Assembly (NCBI GenBank): GCA_004134985.1 | Contig: REGQ01000002.1 | Coordinates: 213,232 to 277,231, forward strand | Reading direction: 5' to 3' | DNA length: 64,000 bases | Source of the DNA: Paenibacillaceae bacterium | GTDB taxonomy: Bacteria; Bacillota; Bacilli; Paenibacillales; Paenibacillaceae | Shown: positions 9,294-18,463 of the stretch, in pieces | How the letters are laid out: each line of letters opens with the position of its first letter | Position numbering within the stretch: the first letter of the stretch is position 1 | Program-made: the position numbers and the translations under genes | The notes under the pieces: generated by a model | What the model was told of the DNA's origin: nothing | Database searches by the model: none | Seen by the model: only the letters and a program-made list of their open reading frames with translations

Positions 9294-10925
9294 ATGCAAC
9301 CTGCGAACTACACGACAAAGCGTCCATTCATCCCACTTTTCATTGCTGCACTATGTTTCACATTAGTATTCAGTTTGCTGCCAATTCCCTTCTCCGCATC
9401 GGCGTCAACGGCCATTGTAAATCCGAAACAGATGTATACCTACGAGCGGATGGAAAAAGATTTAAAAGCGTTAGCCGCTCGTTACCCGCAGTTGATCAAC
9501 CTGGATTCCATCGGAAAAAGCGAATACGGCCGGGAGCTATGGAGCCTAAAACTCGGCAAGGGGCCGGTTGTGATCTTTCTTAACGGTTCCCATCATGCCC
9601 GTGAATGGATAACAACCAACCTGCTGATGGGAATGGCTGATCATTATGCGCAAGCTTATGAAAAGCAAGCGACATGGGGCACCTTCGCCGTACGCGATCT
9701 GCTGGAACGCGTTACCTTTCATATTGTGCCAATGGTGAATCCGGATGGCGTCACATTGCAGCAGCGGGGCTTGTCAGCTTTTCCCAAGGCGGATCATGCT
9801 GCATTGCTAAGGATGAATGGCGGCAGCACCAACTTCAAGCGCTGGAAAGCCAACGCCAAAGGGATCGATCTCAATCGGCAGTATCCTGCAGACTGGGCCA
9901 CAATTCGCAATGTCTCTTCCAAGCCATCCTATATGAATTATAAAGGCACACAGCCGCTGCAAGCAAAAGAAGCGAAGGCGCTGGCCGCCTATGCCCGCGA
10001 GATTATGCCGGAACTCGCCATTTCCTATCATTCATCAGGAGAAATCCTGTTTTGGAATTTCAAGACGCCTGCTGCGCACAAAGCGAGAGACCTGCAGTTG
10101 GCGAATCAGTTTGCTTCCCATACCGGTTATAGACTTGTTACACCTTCCTCTAACCCTTCCGGCGGAGGGTTTACCGACTGGTTCATTACCGAATTCGGAC
10201 GCCCTGCGCTAACGCCTGAACTCGCACGGGCAGTAGGAGAAACCAATGTGCCCTTGTCCGAATGGGATCGGATATGGAAACAGCATCGGGATACAGGCTG
10301 GATGCTGGCGCTTGAAGCAATCGGCTACTGGATCGAACGTCAGCCTACGACCGCTTCCAAATCTGAGGTGCGGCTGACCGCAGACGAAACAGCCTACCAG
10401 TGGCCGGATTTGAAATCGGCGCGGTCAGGTAAAGTTTACGCCGGACTGTACACCACGATCAGAGAAAAAGGAGACTGGGTTGAACTGGCAGTCAAAGGGG
10501 AGCGGAAGTGGATTGCCGCACGAAACCTGCTGCGCGGAAAGCTGGAAATCCCTGCAGGGGCCGTAGTCGTCGTCCATTCGGAAACAGGCATCTATACCTC
10601 TCCGTCCGCTGCTTTGCCTTCCAAAGTTCGCTTCGCCGAACAGAAATTGGCCGTGCTCGAAGGATGGGATGGCTGGTACCGTGTTAAAACCGGGAAAGGG
10701 TCGGCTTGGGTGAAGCAAGCGGAGGTTCAGTATGAGCTGCCCACAGTCGTTGAAGAGCCTGGTGAGCCTGAACCGTCCGATCAGCCTGCCGAGCCAGGGC
10801 AAGCGGAACAACCGGAGCAGACGGATAACTCCGAAACGTCTGAAACCGACGATAACCAGGCAACTGGGACGGATGCTCATGAGGCAGCTGCTCAACCAAG
10901 CAAGAAATTCTCTCCTGCAGCATAG
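9294..10925 (+). CDS. Secreted M14-family zinc carboxypeptidase
   Basis: 543 residues. A signal peptide covers about 1-37 (ends F-S-A-S-A-S). The M14 catalytic domain spans about 45-340, with zinc ligands His101 and Glu104 in H-H-A-R-E-W and His246 in I-S-Y-H-S-S-G, substrate Arg in D-L-N-R-Q-Y-P, and catalytic Glu309 in A-L-T-P-E-L. This arrangement matches the gamma-D-glutamyl-diaminopimelate peptidase branch used in cell-wall turnover. Residues about 360-485 look like two small SH3-like repeats with a K-x-G-x-G-S-A-W-V end, and the C-terminus is Pro/Glu-rich. A strong terminator follows. Wall peptide as substrate is inferred from family and secretion. Confidence 0.87.
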   Translation: MQPANYTTKRPFIPLFIAALCFTLVFSLLPIPFSASASTAIVNPKQMYTYERMEKDLKALAARYPQLINLDSIGKSEYGRELWSLKLGKGPVVIFLNGSHHAREWITTNLLMGMADHYAQAYEKQATWGTFAVRDLLERVTFHIVPMVNPDGVTLQQRGLSAFPKADHAALLRMNGGSTNFKRWKANAKGIDLNRQYPADWATIRNVSSKPSYMNYKGTQPLQAKEAKALAAYAREIMPELAISYHSSGEILFWNFKTPAAHKARDLQLANQFASHTGYRLVTPSSNPSGGGFTDWFITEFGRPALTPELARAVGETNVPLSEWDRIWKQHRDTGWMLALEAIGYWIERQPTTASKSEVRLTADETAYQWPDLKSARSGKVYAGLYTTIREKGDWVELAVKGERKWIAARNLLRGKLEIPAGAVVVVHSETGIYTSPSAALPSKVRFAEQKLAVLEGWDGWYRVKTGKGSAWVKQAEVQYELPTVVEEPGEPEPSDQPAEPGQAEQPEQTDNSETSETDDNQATGTDAHEAAAQPSKKFSPAA

Positions 10926-10960
10926 TCTGGCCTAACTCTTGGGTGCAGGACGATATCGCT

Positions 10961-11006
10961 AAAAAACCAGCCTGACCACATAAATGTGGGCAGGCTGGTT
11001 TTTGTC
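10961..11006. terminator. Rho-independent terminator after the carboxypeptidase
   Basis: Inverted repeat AAAACCAGCCTG / CAGGCTGGTTTT around an inner CACAT/ATGTG stem, flanked by A and T runs on both sides. It ends the carboxypeptidase transcript. Confidence 0.85.
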
Positions 11007-11104
11007 AAATGCAGGAAAGACAATTTCATTTTCGGACTGTGCATGCTAAGATGGATTTAAAATGTAAGCATCATACATACGTATCAGGAAATGAGGGGTT
11101 ATTC

Positions 11105-11635
11105 ATGCTGCTTCACAAAGGGGAAACCTTATTCCGTCAGGGGGAATCAGGCGCACTGTATCATCTCAGGAGCGGGCTGCTCAAAATCATCCGCATTCAT
11201 GAAGACGGCCATCCCCTGCTCATTAACATTATTGTCCCTGATGAAATGATTCCCCACCATTCCCTCATTACTGCCCAGCCTTACCATGGCACCGCAATTG
11301 CCTTAACTGCCTGTGAAGTGGAGCCGATCCCTGCCAGTCAGTGGTACAATTCGCTCGCCGAACAGCCCGATAAATACCGGGAGATTGCTCTTCTGCTGCA
11401 AAACAAATTGCGGATGATGCAGCAGCGAATCGATCAATTGACCCAAACCGCTGCAGCAGACCGGCTGGCGATGTTGTCCAAATGGTTTGAGCACTACATT
11501 TCCCCTGCGTCCTTGACTGACCTGCTCACCCAGGACGAAATCGGGCAGCTGATTGGACTGCGGCGCGAAACCGTCAACCGGCTGCTTAAAGCGGCAGGAG
11601 AACATTCGCCGTCAGCCTTTCCCGCACAACATTAG
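11105..11635 (+). CDS. Crp/Fnr-family transcriptional regulator (no Fe-S cysteines)
   Basis: 176 residues from the ATG at 11105, chosen for the GAGGGG six bases upstream; longer in-frame starts lack a ribosome site. The N-terminal half is a cyclic-nucleotide-type beta roll (F-R-Q-G-E-S-G-A-L-Y-H-L-R-S-G) and a dimer helix follows. The C-terminal winged helix ends T-Q-D-E-I-G-Q-L-I-G-L-R-R-E-T-V-N-R. The recognition helix has the R-E-T-V-x-R residues that read TGTGA in Crp. Only one cysteine is present, so it is not an Fnr-type oxygen sensor by a cluster. It ends 2 bases from the convergent hmp stop; a perfect TGTGA-N6-TCACA site lies upstream of hmp, the likely target. Confidence 0.88.
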   Translation: MLLHKGETLFRQGESGALYHLRSGLLKIIRIHEDGHPLLINIIVPDEMIPHHSLITAQPYHGTAIALTACEVEPIPASQWYNSLAEQPDKYREIALLLQNKLRMMQQRIDQLTQTAAADRLAMLSKWFEHYISPASLTDLLTQDEIGQLIGLRRETVNRLLKAAGEHSPSAFPAQH

Positions 11636-11637
11636 AA

Positions 11638-12894
11638 TCAGGAGCGGACTGCCGACTGGAGTTCCTCCTCTTCACCCTCCTCCAAGCTGCCCGCAGGACC
11701 GAAAAACTCATAGTGGATATCATTTGCTGAAATTCCGCAAGCAAGCAGCAATTTATTTATTAATTTCATAAATGGGGTTGGGCCGCAGAAATAGAAGCTG
11801 GCATCTGTGACAGGCACAATCTGGCGCAGCCAGGTCAAATCGATGAACCCCTCATGATGATGGCCTCTCTGCGCGATATCTTCGGCATTCGGATGATCAT
11901 AGCAATAAAAGACGGAAAGCTGCTGGTTACGCTCTGCCAAAGCATCCACATGCTCCTTCATTGCATGCCATTGACCGTTCCTCGCAGCATGAATGAACGT
12001 AACCGGACGCTCTGGCTGTTCCTTCACCAACGTATTAAGCATGCTGATCATCGGTGTCAATCCTACGCCGCCGCTAAGCAATACGACAGGACGGCGGTCC
12101 GCAGCATTCAATGTGAAGCTGCCTGCTGGCGCTGACAGCATAAGCACGTCACCTTGCTTAAAGCGATCGTGCAGCGCACTCGACACTTTGCCTGCTGGCC
12201 GCTCTATGTGTCCGGCTTCCTTCTTAACCGTAATCCGGTAATAGGGCTGCTGAGGCGCATCGGACAGACTGTACTGCCGAATATGTGTATACTTCTCTCC
12301 GGGAATTTCCAGTTTCACACTGACATATTGTCCGGGTTCAAAGCTGGCCAATGCACCTTTGTCTGCCGGCTCCAAATAAAAGGATTTGATGACTTCACTT
12401 TCTTGGACGATGCGGGTAATAACGAATGCTCTGAATCCTTCCCAGCCGCCAGCCTGTTGCTCTGCCTCCTCATACATGGCCTTTTCGGTATCGATAAAAG
12501 CCCCTGCAATAACACCATATGCTTCAGCCCATGCCTGCAAAATTTCCTCTGTTGCCGCTTCTTGCAGCACGTCTTTCATTGCAGCAAGCAGGTACTTGCC
12601 GACGATCGGGTAATGTTCCTCCTTCACCCCAAGACTGCGATGCTTATGGGCGATCTGCTTGACAACAGGCAATACCGCCGCCAAATTGTCGATGTGCAGC
12701 GCAGCCGCGTATACAGCATTGGCCAGTGCCGCCTGCTGCTTGCCTTGCTTCTGATTGGCATGATTAAATACATGCAGCAGTTCGGGGTGATTCGTGAACA
12801 GCAGTTCATAAAATCTTGTCGTAATTGCCGTACCATGTATGCTCAATACAGGCACCGTTGATTTGATTATTTGGATGGTGTTTTCACTAAGCAT
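11638..12894 (-). CDS. hmp: Flavohaemoprotein, nitric oxide dioxygenase
   Basis: Oxidises NO to nitrate using O2, haem, FAD and NADH in the cytoplasm. 418 residues in the standard order: globin domain (about 1-140, proximal-side I-A-H-K-H-R-S-L-G-V-K), FAD domain (about 150-255, R-Q-Y-S-L-S-D-A), and NAD domain (about 265-400, L-L-S-G-G-V-G-L-T-P-M and Y-F-C-G-P-T-P-F-M). The length is a little above the usual ~400. It is transcribed alone toward the Crp/Fnr-family gene. The promoter region carries a TATAAT (12940-12945), a palindrome just downstream of it and a TGTGA-N6-TCACA box, which points to control by the neighbouring regulator. Confidence 0.95.
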   Translation of the reverse strand: MLSENTIQIIKSTVPVLSIHGTAITTRFYELLFTNHPELLHVFNHANQKQGKQQAALANAVYAAALHIDNLAAVLPVVKQIAHKHRSLGVKEEHYPIVGKYLLAAMKDVLQEAATEEILQAWAEAYGVIAGAFIDTEKAMYEEAEQQAGGWEGFRAFVITRIVQESEVIKSFYLEPADKGALASFEPGQYVSVKLEIPGEKYTHIRQYSLSDAPQQPYYRITVKKEAGHIERPAGKVSSALHDRFKQGDVLMLSAPAGSFTLNAADRRPVVLLSGGVGLTPMISMLNTLVKEQPERPVTFIHAARNGQWHAMKEHVDALAERNQQLSVFYCYDHPNAEDIAQRGHHHEGFIDLTWLRQIVPVTDASFYFCGPTPFMKLINKLLLACGISANDIHYEFFGPAGSLEEGEEEELQSAVRS

Positions 12895-12920
12895 CGCTCA
12901 TCCTCCTCGCTATTGTGGAA

Positions 12921-12934
12921 CATACGTTAGTATG
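12921..12934 (-). promoter_or_regulatory. Palindrome CATACGTTAGTATG at the predicted hmp transcription start
   Basis: A 5-4-5 inverted repeat directly downstream of the TATAAT at 12940-12945 (minus strand). A related CATACGTATC string occurs upstream of the Crp/Fnr-family gene near 11075. Its position suits a repressor operator; the binding protein is unknown. Confidence 0.45.
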
Positions 12935-12967
12935 AATCCATTATAAGGAGTGTGAGCGCGTTAGCCA

Positions 12968-12983
12968 TGTGATCCAGGTCACA
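12968..12983 (-). promoter_or_regulatory. TGTGA-N6-TCACA Crp/Fnr-type box upstream of hmp
   Basis: A perfect 5-6-5 palindrome identical to the Crp/Fnr half-site consensus. If transcription starts about 7 bases after the TATAAT at 12940-12945, the box centre is about 41.5 bases upstream, the classical position of an activator that replaces the -35 element. No good -35 hexamer is seen. Confidence 0.7.
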
Positions 12984-13017
12984 CCGAAAGGCACTATTCT
13001 GTGACAATCCATCCGTT

Positions 13018-13821
13018 TTAGCCAGTCGAACTCCCCCTGCTCCCTCCCCTCACATAGCCTTTGCGCTTATGAAAGGAAACGGATCTGAAACGCTTTGCGA
13101 GCTGCTGCCTTTTGGCCGCTGTAAGCTGCCGCGGGTGCAGATGCAAACTTTTGTTTAATGCGGGCTTAAGTTGATGACTGCCCGAGTACTGACTGCAATG
13201 AAAATTTCCATACGTTTCAAATTCAGAGAAGGCGAATTGTTTCGTTTTGTTCATACTTTTCAAAATCGCTTTATACCAGCTCGTTTGATGTTTGGCTTCA
13301 ATCGTCCGCTTTAACTGGCTCACTTTGGCTTTTTCAAACAACATATAATGGGTAACAAAAGAAGGTTTCCTCTCTTTGCGGCCGAGCAGCTTGCGATAAG
13401 TCGAATAATATTCCGGCTGGCTCCAGTTGCGTGTATAAAAGACCGTCTTTTTGTCGGCAGTAAGAAAAGTATGCGGGCGGATCAGCATCGTATCGGCGTC
13501 GATAACCAAATAATGCGATTGCGTGCAAAGCTTGTCTCCGCTCAGCTTCAGAAGCTGTTGAAACAACCAGCCAGAACGCTCCCAGCGCGCCGAACGGTAA
13601 TGAATGTGCTTTTTAAAAATAGGCAGCACAGTGTTCTCATTCACTAATGTGCAGCCTTTGCTGGCGCATAACTGCCTCATCCTGGGCGTATCTGGTGATA
13701 CGATCATAAACTTGCCAATGGGATGCTTCACCATTCGCCTTACACTGTCTATGACATATGGCAGTGTTCCAAGATCTTTCTCAATTGCCGGTATTAACAC
13801 GTCAATTTTGGGAAGCGGCAC
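13018..13821 (-). CDS. DUF6492-like glycosyltransferase-type protein
   Basis: 267 residues with a GT-A-like layout: V-L-I-P-A-I-E-K-D-L at the N-terminus, then the D-x-D-type motif V-I-D-A-D-T-M-L at about residue 125, followed by Y-T-R-N-W-S-Q-P. The C-terminus is strongly basic. The pattern fits DUF6492 proteins, presumed nucleotide-sugar transferases. No neighbouring polysaccharide genes support a pathway. It is divergent from the histidine kinase gene. Substrate unknown. Confidence 0.65.
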   Translation of the reverse strand: MPLPKIDVLIPAIEKDLGTLPYVIDSVRRMVKHPIGKFMIVSPDTPRMRQLCASKGCTLVNENTVLPIFKKHIHYRSARWERSGWLFQQLLKLSGDKLCTQSHYLVIDADTMLIRPHTFLTADKKTVFYTRNWSQPEYYSTYRKLLGRKERKPSFVTHYMLFEKAKVSQLKRTIEAKHQTSWYKAILKSMNKTKQFAFSEFETYGNFHCSQYSGSHQLKPALNKSLHLHPRQLTAAKRQQLAKRFRSVSFHKRKGYVRGGSRGSSTG

Positions 13822-13991
13822 TTTCGTTCATCCTCTCGAAGTAGCATCTTAGTAACTTCATGTTCGAATCATCATATGTCATCGTTTAAAGCATGGTGCT
13901 CCTCCTGTCTTTTCGTCCCCAGCTCCGTGATTTCGTCATTCGTGTCGGGCGATTCTCCTGATTGTCCAGCATCTATTCGCCTGCAAGCACA

Positions 13992-14012
13992 AAAACTAAC
14001 ATAGTTAGTTTT
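13992..14012. promoter_or_regulatory. Inverted repeat AAAACTAAC-ATA-GTTAGTTTT upstream of the histidine kinase
   Basis: A perfect 9-bp inverted repeat with a 3-base gap, 120 bases before the kinase start in an otherwise gene-free 310-base stretch. It has no clear T run. It may be an operator; no protein is assigned. Confidence 0.35.
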
Positions 14013-14132
14013 ATTATCTTCGATCAATCGGCAATATTGTATCTGACCGCTAAATTGTGTAGATTGGTATACACGGTTAAAATAATCGTAATTTCACTCT
14101 ACATGATAATGCGCGTAAGGAAGGTGGCGTTT

Positions 14133-15902
14133 ATGAAATGGCTGAACAGCGTCAGCCGCCTGCTGTCTGACCCGTTCAAGCGGACGATTCGCAGCAAGCT
14201 AATCGTAATTATGATCAGCATATCGGTTATTCCGATTATTGTTGTGACCTGGCTGGCAACCAACAATACCCGCCGAGCGATGGAACAGGAAGTCATTCAG
14301 TCCAATTTGTCGCGAATCGACTGGGCGGGAGATGCAGTTAACAATAATTTCACCCAGCTTAATAATTTGATTTATACCATTCTGATCAGTCCAACGCTGG
14401 CTGAATATACGAAGGAAGACGAGGCGAGCCTCCGCAGTCAGTTTACGATTCAGAGCAACATCATTAACACGATTACCTCGGTGTACTATTCAGGCAATAA
14501 CAATCTGGTGGAGATCCAGCTTTATTACAGAGAGAAAAACAAGCTGTTTACCATCAACGATATGCGCAATGATATTCAGTCTCCTCCTGCGGAGCCGCCG
14601 ACCTGGCGTGAACTGATCACAAAACAAGCGGATGTCATCATTCAGGACAGCACAGGGACAGCGAGCAATTTCAAATTTATCCGCAGTATTAACCGGTTTG
14701 AAAATCAAGAAAAAATAGGAAGCGTCAGCCTGGATGTAAAGTGGAAGATGATGGACAACGCGCTTGACTTGCTGAATTCAGAGCAAGAGGCTGGCGTATA
14801 CATCGTCGATTCGTCCGGGAAATTAATGCATCAGCTTAAAGAGAGGGATCTACCTGATCTGAAGGCCATCAACTTGGCTGACCATGGATCGGGCTTTGTA
14901 CGAACTGCGGAGCACTATATTTTTTACAATCAACTGGAGCCATCGGGATTGAGCCTGATTAAGGTGCTGCCTGTCAGCTACATTGACCATAGCGCGGCTA
15001 CCACCCAAAAGTATGGCCTTATTGTTGGCGTGGCCTCAGCTCTGGTTGCGGCTTTGCTTGCGGCTTTGCTCGCCTACACCGTATCAAGACCGATTATCCG
15101 GCTTGCCAGATCGATGAGCGGGCTGAATTGGTTGAAAGCGGAAGATGTGTCCCACCTCAATCGGCAGGACGAAATCGGCATGCTGGAGATGAGATTTCAT
15201 ACGATGTCCAGTCGGATCCGTGAGCATATCCGCAACGAATATACCATTAATCTGGAGAAGCAAACCGCCCAGTTAAAAGCGCTGCAAGCCCAGATCAACC
15301 CGCATTTTCTGCAAAATACGCTGCAGTTGATCGGCAGTATGTCCTTTTCCAAAACGCCGAGTGATATTTACAGTATCATTCAGTCGCTAAGCGATATGTT
15401 TCGCTATTGTCTGCGTGAGCCGGGAGATCTGGCAACGATTCGCGCTGAAATGAAACATTTAAGCAACTACATGAATATTCAACGACAGCGTTTCACCGGC
15501 AAACTGACTTACGAGGCGGATGTGGCTCCTGAGTGGGAGGATTGTCGCATTCCCAAGCTGTCGCTGCAACCGCTGGTCGAAAATGCATTTATGCATGGTT
15601 TTGACAAGAAAAAAGGATCATGGTGTCTGAAAGTGAAGGTGCTGCCTTATGACTCCGGGCTGTTGATCAGCGTCGAGGATAACGGGATCGGGATCTCGCC
15701 TTCCCGGCTGGAGGACGTCCGCTCCCGTCTGGCAGAGCAGCTTGACCCGCTATGGACAAGCGGAAATTCAATTGGGCTGTACAATGTTTCTGCACGGATC
15801 AAGCTGTATTTTGGCGAGGAATATGGCATTCATATCGAAAACAATCCCGGAGGGGGTACACGGGTAAGTCTGTATATCCCTCGGGTGAAGGAAGGGCAAT
15901 GA
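14133..15902 (+). CDS. YesM-type sensor histidine kinase
   Basis: 589 residues from the ATG at 14133, which has a GGAAGGTGG site and begins just before the first membrane helix; the frame is open further upstream but without a ribosome site. Layout: transmembrane helix (about 18-42), extracellular sensor domain, second helix (about 290-312), HAMP linker, His_kinase domain with Q-I-N-P-H-F-L-Q-N-T (phospho-acceptor His), and HATPase with S-V-E-D-N-G-I-G-I. This is the LytS/YesM class that senses extracellular sugars or polysaccharide products. The response regulator begins one base after its stop, and a sugar ABC importer follows. Confidence 0.92.
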   Translation: MKWLNSVSRLLSDPFKRTIRSKLIVIMISISVIPIIVVTWLATNNTRRAMEQEVIQSNLSRIDWAGDAVNNNFTQLNNLIYTILISPTLAEYTKEDEASLRSQFTIQSNIINTITSVYYSGNNNLVEIQLYYREKNKLFTINDMRNDIQSPPAEPPTWRELITKQADVIIQDSTGTASNFKFIRSINRFENQEKIGSVSLDVKWKMMDNALDLLNSEQEAGVYIVDSSGKLMHQLKERDLPDLKAINLADHGSGFVRTAEHYIFYNQLEPSGLSLIKVLPVSYIDHSAATTQKYGLIVGVASALVAALLAALLAYTVSRPIIRLARSMSGLNWLKAEDVSHLNRQDEIGMLEMRFHTMSSRIREHIRNEYTINLEKQTAQLKALQAQINPHFLQNTLQLIGSMSFSKTPSDIYSIIQSLSDMFRYCLREPGDLATIRAEMKHLSNYMNIQRQRFTGKLTYEADVAPEWEDCRIPKLSLQPLVENAFMHGFDKKKGSWCLKVKVLPYDSGLLISVEDNGIGISPSRLEDVRSRLAEQLDPLWTSGNSIGLYNVSARIKLYFGEEYGIHIENNPGGGTRVSLYIPRVKEGQ

Positions 15903-15903
15903 G

Positions 15904-16974
15904 ATGAATATAAATGCGATTATTGTTGATGATGAACAGTGGAACCGCGAAATTATTAAAAAATTCGGAGCGTGGGAGCAATTCGGCATCTGTCTGGCAG
16001 CAGAAGCGGAAGACGGCGAGGAAGCCATCCGGCTAATTGAAACGAGCGAGGTCCATATCGTCGTTATGGATATGAACATGCCAGGCGTGGACGGGATCGG
16101 ACTGCTGCAATATTTGAACGATCACCACCCTGACATTCGAATTATTGTCATTAGCGGTTACGATGACTATATGTATACCCGCCAGGCGATCCGCTGCAAA
16201 GCGGATGAATATCTGCTGAAACCGGTTGATCCGCAAGAGCTGAATCAGGTGCTGCAACAATGTAGCGAGAAAGCGCTAGCCACCCTTCACAGCAAACCTG
16301 GCTCAGCTTCCGGCTTAAGGCTGGAACTGCTGCAGGTGCTCCATGCTGCAAAGCCGGCGCTGTCTGCACATTACAATGATCTCAATGCTGCGGGAGTGAA
16401 GCATAGTCTGCAAGAACTTCATAGCAGGCTGGAACAAGTGCATGCGGAAACAGCAGCTTTGCCTCGTATCGGGCAAGAGCTGATTTTACTGCTGAAGGAA
16501 TTAATGCAAAGCAATTCACAAGAGAGCACAGAAGACGAAACCGAGCCGGAGTTCCTGGAGACAAGCTCTATAACTGAGCTGATCGCACAGGCATCCTCCA
16601 TGTACGATGCCGCACTGGAACAGCTTATTCAGCAAAGAAGAAATAAAAACAGGCTGAATTTGGAAGAAATCAAACACTTTGTGGATGAACATTTTACCGA
16701 AAATTTGAAGATGGAGAAGCTGGCAAAATCTTTTTTTGTGAGCAAAGAATATTTAAGCAAAGTGTTTAAACAGCAATTCGGGCTGAATTTGACCGATTAT
16801 ATTACCAAGCTAAGGATGGAAAAAGCCCGCCACCTTTTGCTCCATGACAGCTTGTCAATCAAATCCGTTGCGGAGCTTTGCGGCTATGAGGAGCTTGGTT
16901 ATTTCTATCGGGTATTTAAAAAACAATTCGGTCTCGCTCCCGGGGAAATGAGAAAAGGAGAAGCCGAGGTTTAA
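15904..16974 (+). CDS. YesN-type response regulator with AraC DNA-binding domain
   Basis: 356 residues. The receiver domain (1-120) has acidic pocket D-D at 9-10, phospho-acceptor Asp56 in V-V-M-D-M-N-M-P-G, and Lys in Y-L-L-K-P-V-D. A linker of about 130 residues follows, then a double-HTH AraC domain at the C-terminus (V-S-K-E-Y-L-S-K-V-F-K-Q-Q-F-G, then C-G-Y-E-E-L-G-Y-F-Y-R-V-F-K). It is co-transcribed with the YesM-type kinase and probably activates the downstream ABC importer operon. Confidence 0.93.
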   Translation: MNINAIIVDDEQWNREIIKKFGAWEQFGICLAAEAEDGEEAIRLIETSEVHIVVMDMNMPGVDGIGLLQYLNDHHPDIRIIVISGYDDYMYTRQAIRCKADEYLLKPVDPQELNQVLQQCSEKALATLHSKPGSASGLRLELLQVLHAAKPALSAHYNDLNAAGVKHSLQELHSRLEQVHAETAALPRIGQELILLLKELMQSNSQESTEDETEPEFLETSSITELIAQASSMYDAALEQLIQQRRNKNRLNLEEIKHFVDEHFTENLKMEKLAKSFFVSKEYLSKVFKQQFGLNLTDYITKLRMEKARHLLLHDSLSIKSVAELCGYEELGYFYRVFKKQFGLAPGEMRKGEAEV

Positions 16975-17007
16975 AAAAGTACAAATAAAGAGACTAACAG
17001 GGTCTAA

Positions 17008-17048
17008 TTAACCGCTTTCATTTTGTTTGTATAATGAAAGCGTAAACA
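17008..17048 (+). promoter_or_regulatory. Promoter of the sugar ABC operon with a CcpA cre site
   Basis: A TATAAT at 17030-17035 has a TTAACC hexamer 16 bases upstream. ATGAAAGCGTAAACA at 17034-17048 matches every fixed position of the cre consensus WTGNAANCGNWNNCW and overlaps the start-site region, where CcpA would repress. A 9-bp inverted repeat (CGCTTTCAT/ATGAAAGCG) also frames the -10. Confidence 0.7.
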
Positions 17049-17081
17049 AGCTCAGATTTAAGTTAAGGGGGTATTAACACA

Positions 17082-18383
17082 ATGAAGAAAACATGGAAAG
17101 TTGCAGTTAGTGCATTAATGGCTATCGTCCTGCTCGCAGGATGCGGCTCAAGCGGAGGCAATACAGGGAACGGCAATGAAGGAACGGGAACCGAACCCGG
17201 TACAGGCTCCGCCAAGACGGTCACGCTGAAAATGTTCATCGCCCTTCCGCGCTTTAAAGAGCAATTCGACAAATACATTGAACAATTTGTTGCCAAGGAG
17301 AAGGCCGACAAAAATATCGATGTGAAAGTACAGTTGGAAATGCCCAACTCAGACAACGCTTCTCAGATTCTGAAGACAAGACTTGCTTCCAAGGATGCGC
17401 CGGATGTATTTGCCATTCACGCGATCAATGAAATCCCGTCCTTCTACAAAGCGGGTTACCTCGAGGATCTTTCAGGCCAGCCGTTCGTGGACAAGCTGCT
17501 AGAGAGTGTAACGCCTTCGGTCACAATCGACGACAAGGTCGTCGCACTTCCTTTGGAAACGATGTCTTGGGGATATTTATATAATAAGAAAATATTTGCT
17601 GATTTAAACCTGACGCCTCCCACCACAATAACGGAAATGAATCAAGTTGTGGAGAAGCTGAAGCAAAACAACATTACACCGTTCGAGCTTTCCTACAAGG
17701 AAGCATGGATTCCACAGCTGTTCCTGCCTTTATCTGTAGGCGCAAGAATCAGTGCAGGCAATACCGATTTCATCGAGCGCATGAACAAAAATGAAGGATC
17801 ATTCACGGAAATGAAATCGATGTTCGACATCATTGACCTTGTAAATGCCAACGGCACACCCAAGGCGCTTGAAATGGGCGGAGATGACGGAGCTGCGGCA
17901 TTCGCTAATGGCAAAGCCGCGATGTGGGTGCAAGGTCCATGGTATGCTGAGACCATTCTGAAGTCCAACCCGGATCTCGACTTTGGTGTAGCAGCACTTC
18001 CGATCAATGACAATCCTAATGATACACTGATCAATCTTGGCGCCTCCACTTCCCTGGTGGTATCTCCAACCAGCAAGAACAAAGAAGTGGCGCTAGATTT
18101 CCTTAACTTCATGCTCGATGACGAGCAATCCAATGAGCTGTTCCAAAGCTTGAAGTTCAACCCGGTAGCCACGAACCATAATTACGAGAGCTACCCATGG
18201 GTCAACGATGCAACAGAATATGTAAAAGCCGGAAAAGCCTATCGCGATCCTTCCATCCCGCAAGCGGTCAAGGATGAAGTAGGCAAAGGACTGCAAAGCT
18301 ACTTCTCCAAGCAGTTGACGCAGGACGAAGTACTGAAGGCGCTCGACAAAGCATGGAGAGATTACAACAAGGTAAATAAATAA
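17082..18383 (+). CDS. Sugar ABC transporter substrate-binding lipoprotein (family 1)
   Basis: 433 residues. Lipoprotein signal with lipobox L-A-G-C, lipid Cys21, and a low-complexity Gly/Thr linker. The two-lobed solute-binding fold follows, with E-T-M-S-W-G-Y-L-Y-N-K and N-G-K-A-A-M-W-V-Q-G-P-W motifs typical of family 1 carbohydrate binders. It captures an oligo- or monosaccharide outside the cell and passes it to the two permeases downstream. No ATPase gene is in this operon; such importers usually share the MsmX/UgpC-type ATPase. Expression is likely under YesMN-type activation and CcpA repression. Confidence 0.92.
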   Translation: MKKTWKVAVSALMAIVLLAGCGSSGGNTGNGNEGTGTEPGTGSAKTVTLKMFIALPRFKEQFDKYIEQFVAKEKADKNIDVKVQLEMPNSDNASQILKTRLASKDAPDVFAIHAINEIPSFYKAGYLEDLSGQPFVDKLLESVTPSVTIDDKVVALPLETMSWGYLYNKKIFADLNLTPPTTITEMNQVVEKLKQNNITPFELSYKEAWIPQLFLPLSVGARISAGNTDFIERMNKNEGSFTEMKSMFDIIDLVNANGTPKALEMGGDDGAAAFANGKAAMWVQGPWYAETILKSNPDLDFGVAALPINDNPNDTLINLGASTSLVVSPTSKNKEVALDFLNFMLDDEQSNELFQSLKFNPVATNHNYESYPWVNDATEYVKAGKAYRDPSIPQAVKDEVGKGLQSYFSKQLTQDEVLKALDKAWRDYNKVNK

Positions 18384-18463
18384 ATCAACAGAAAGGAAGA
18401 GGGCTTTTTCCAACGAAATTGCCTTCTTCCGCTGATCTTTCAACAAAACGAGGTGATGCCGTC

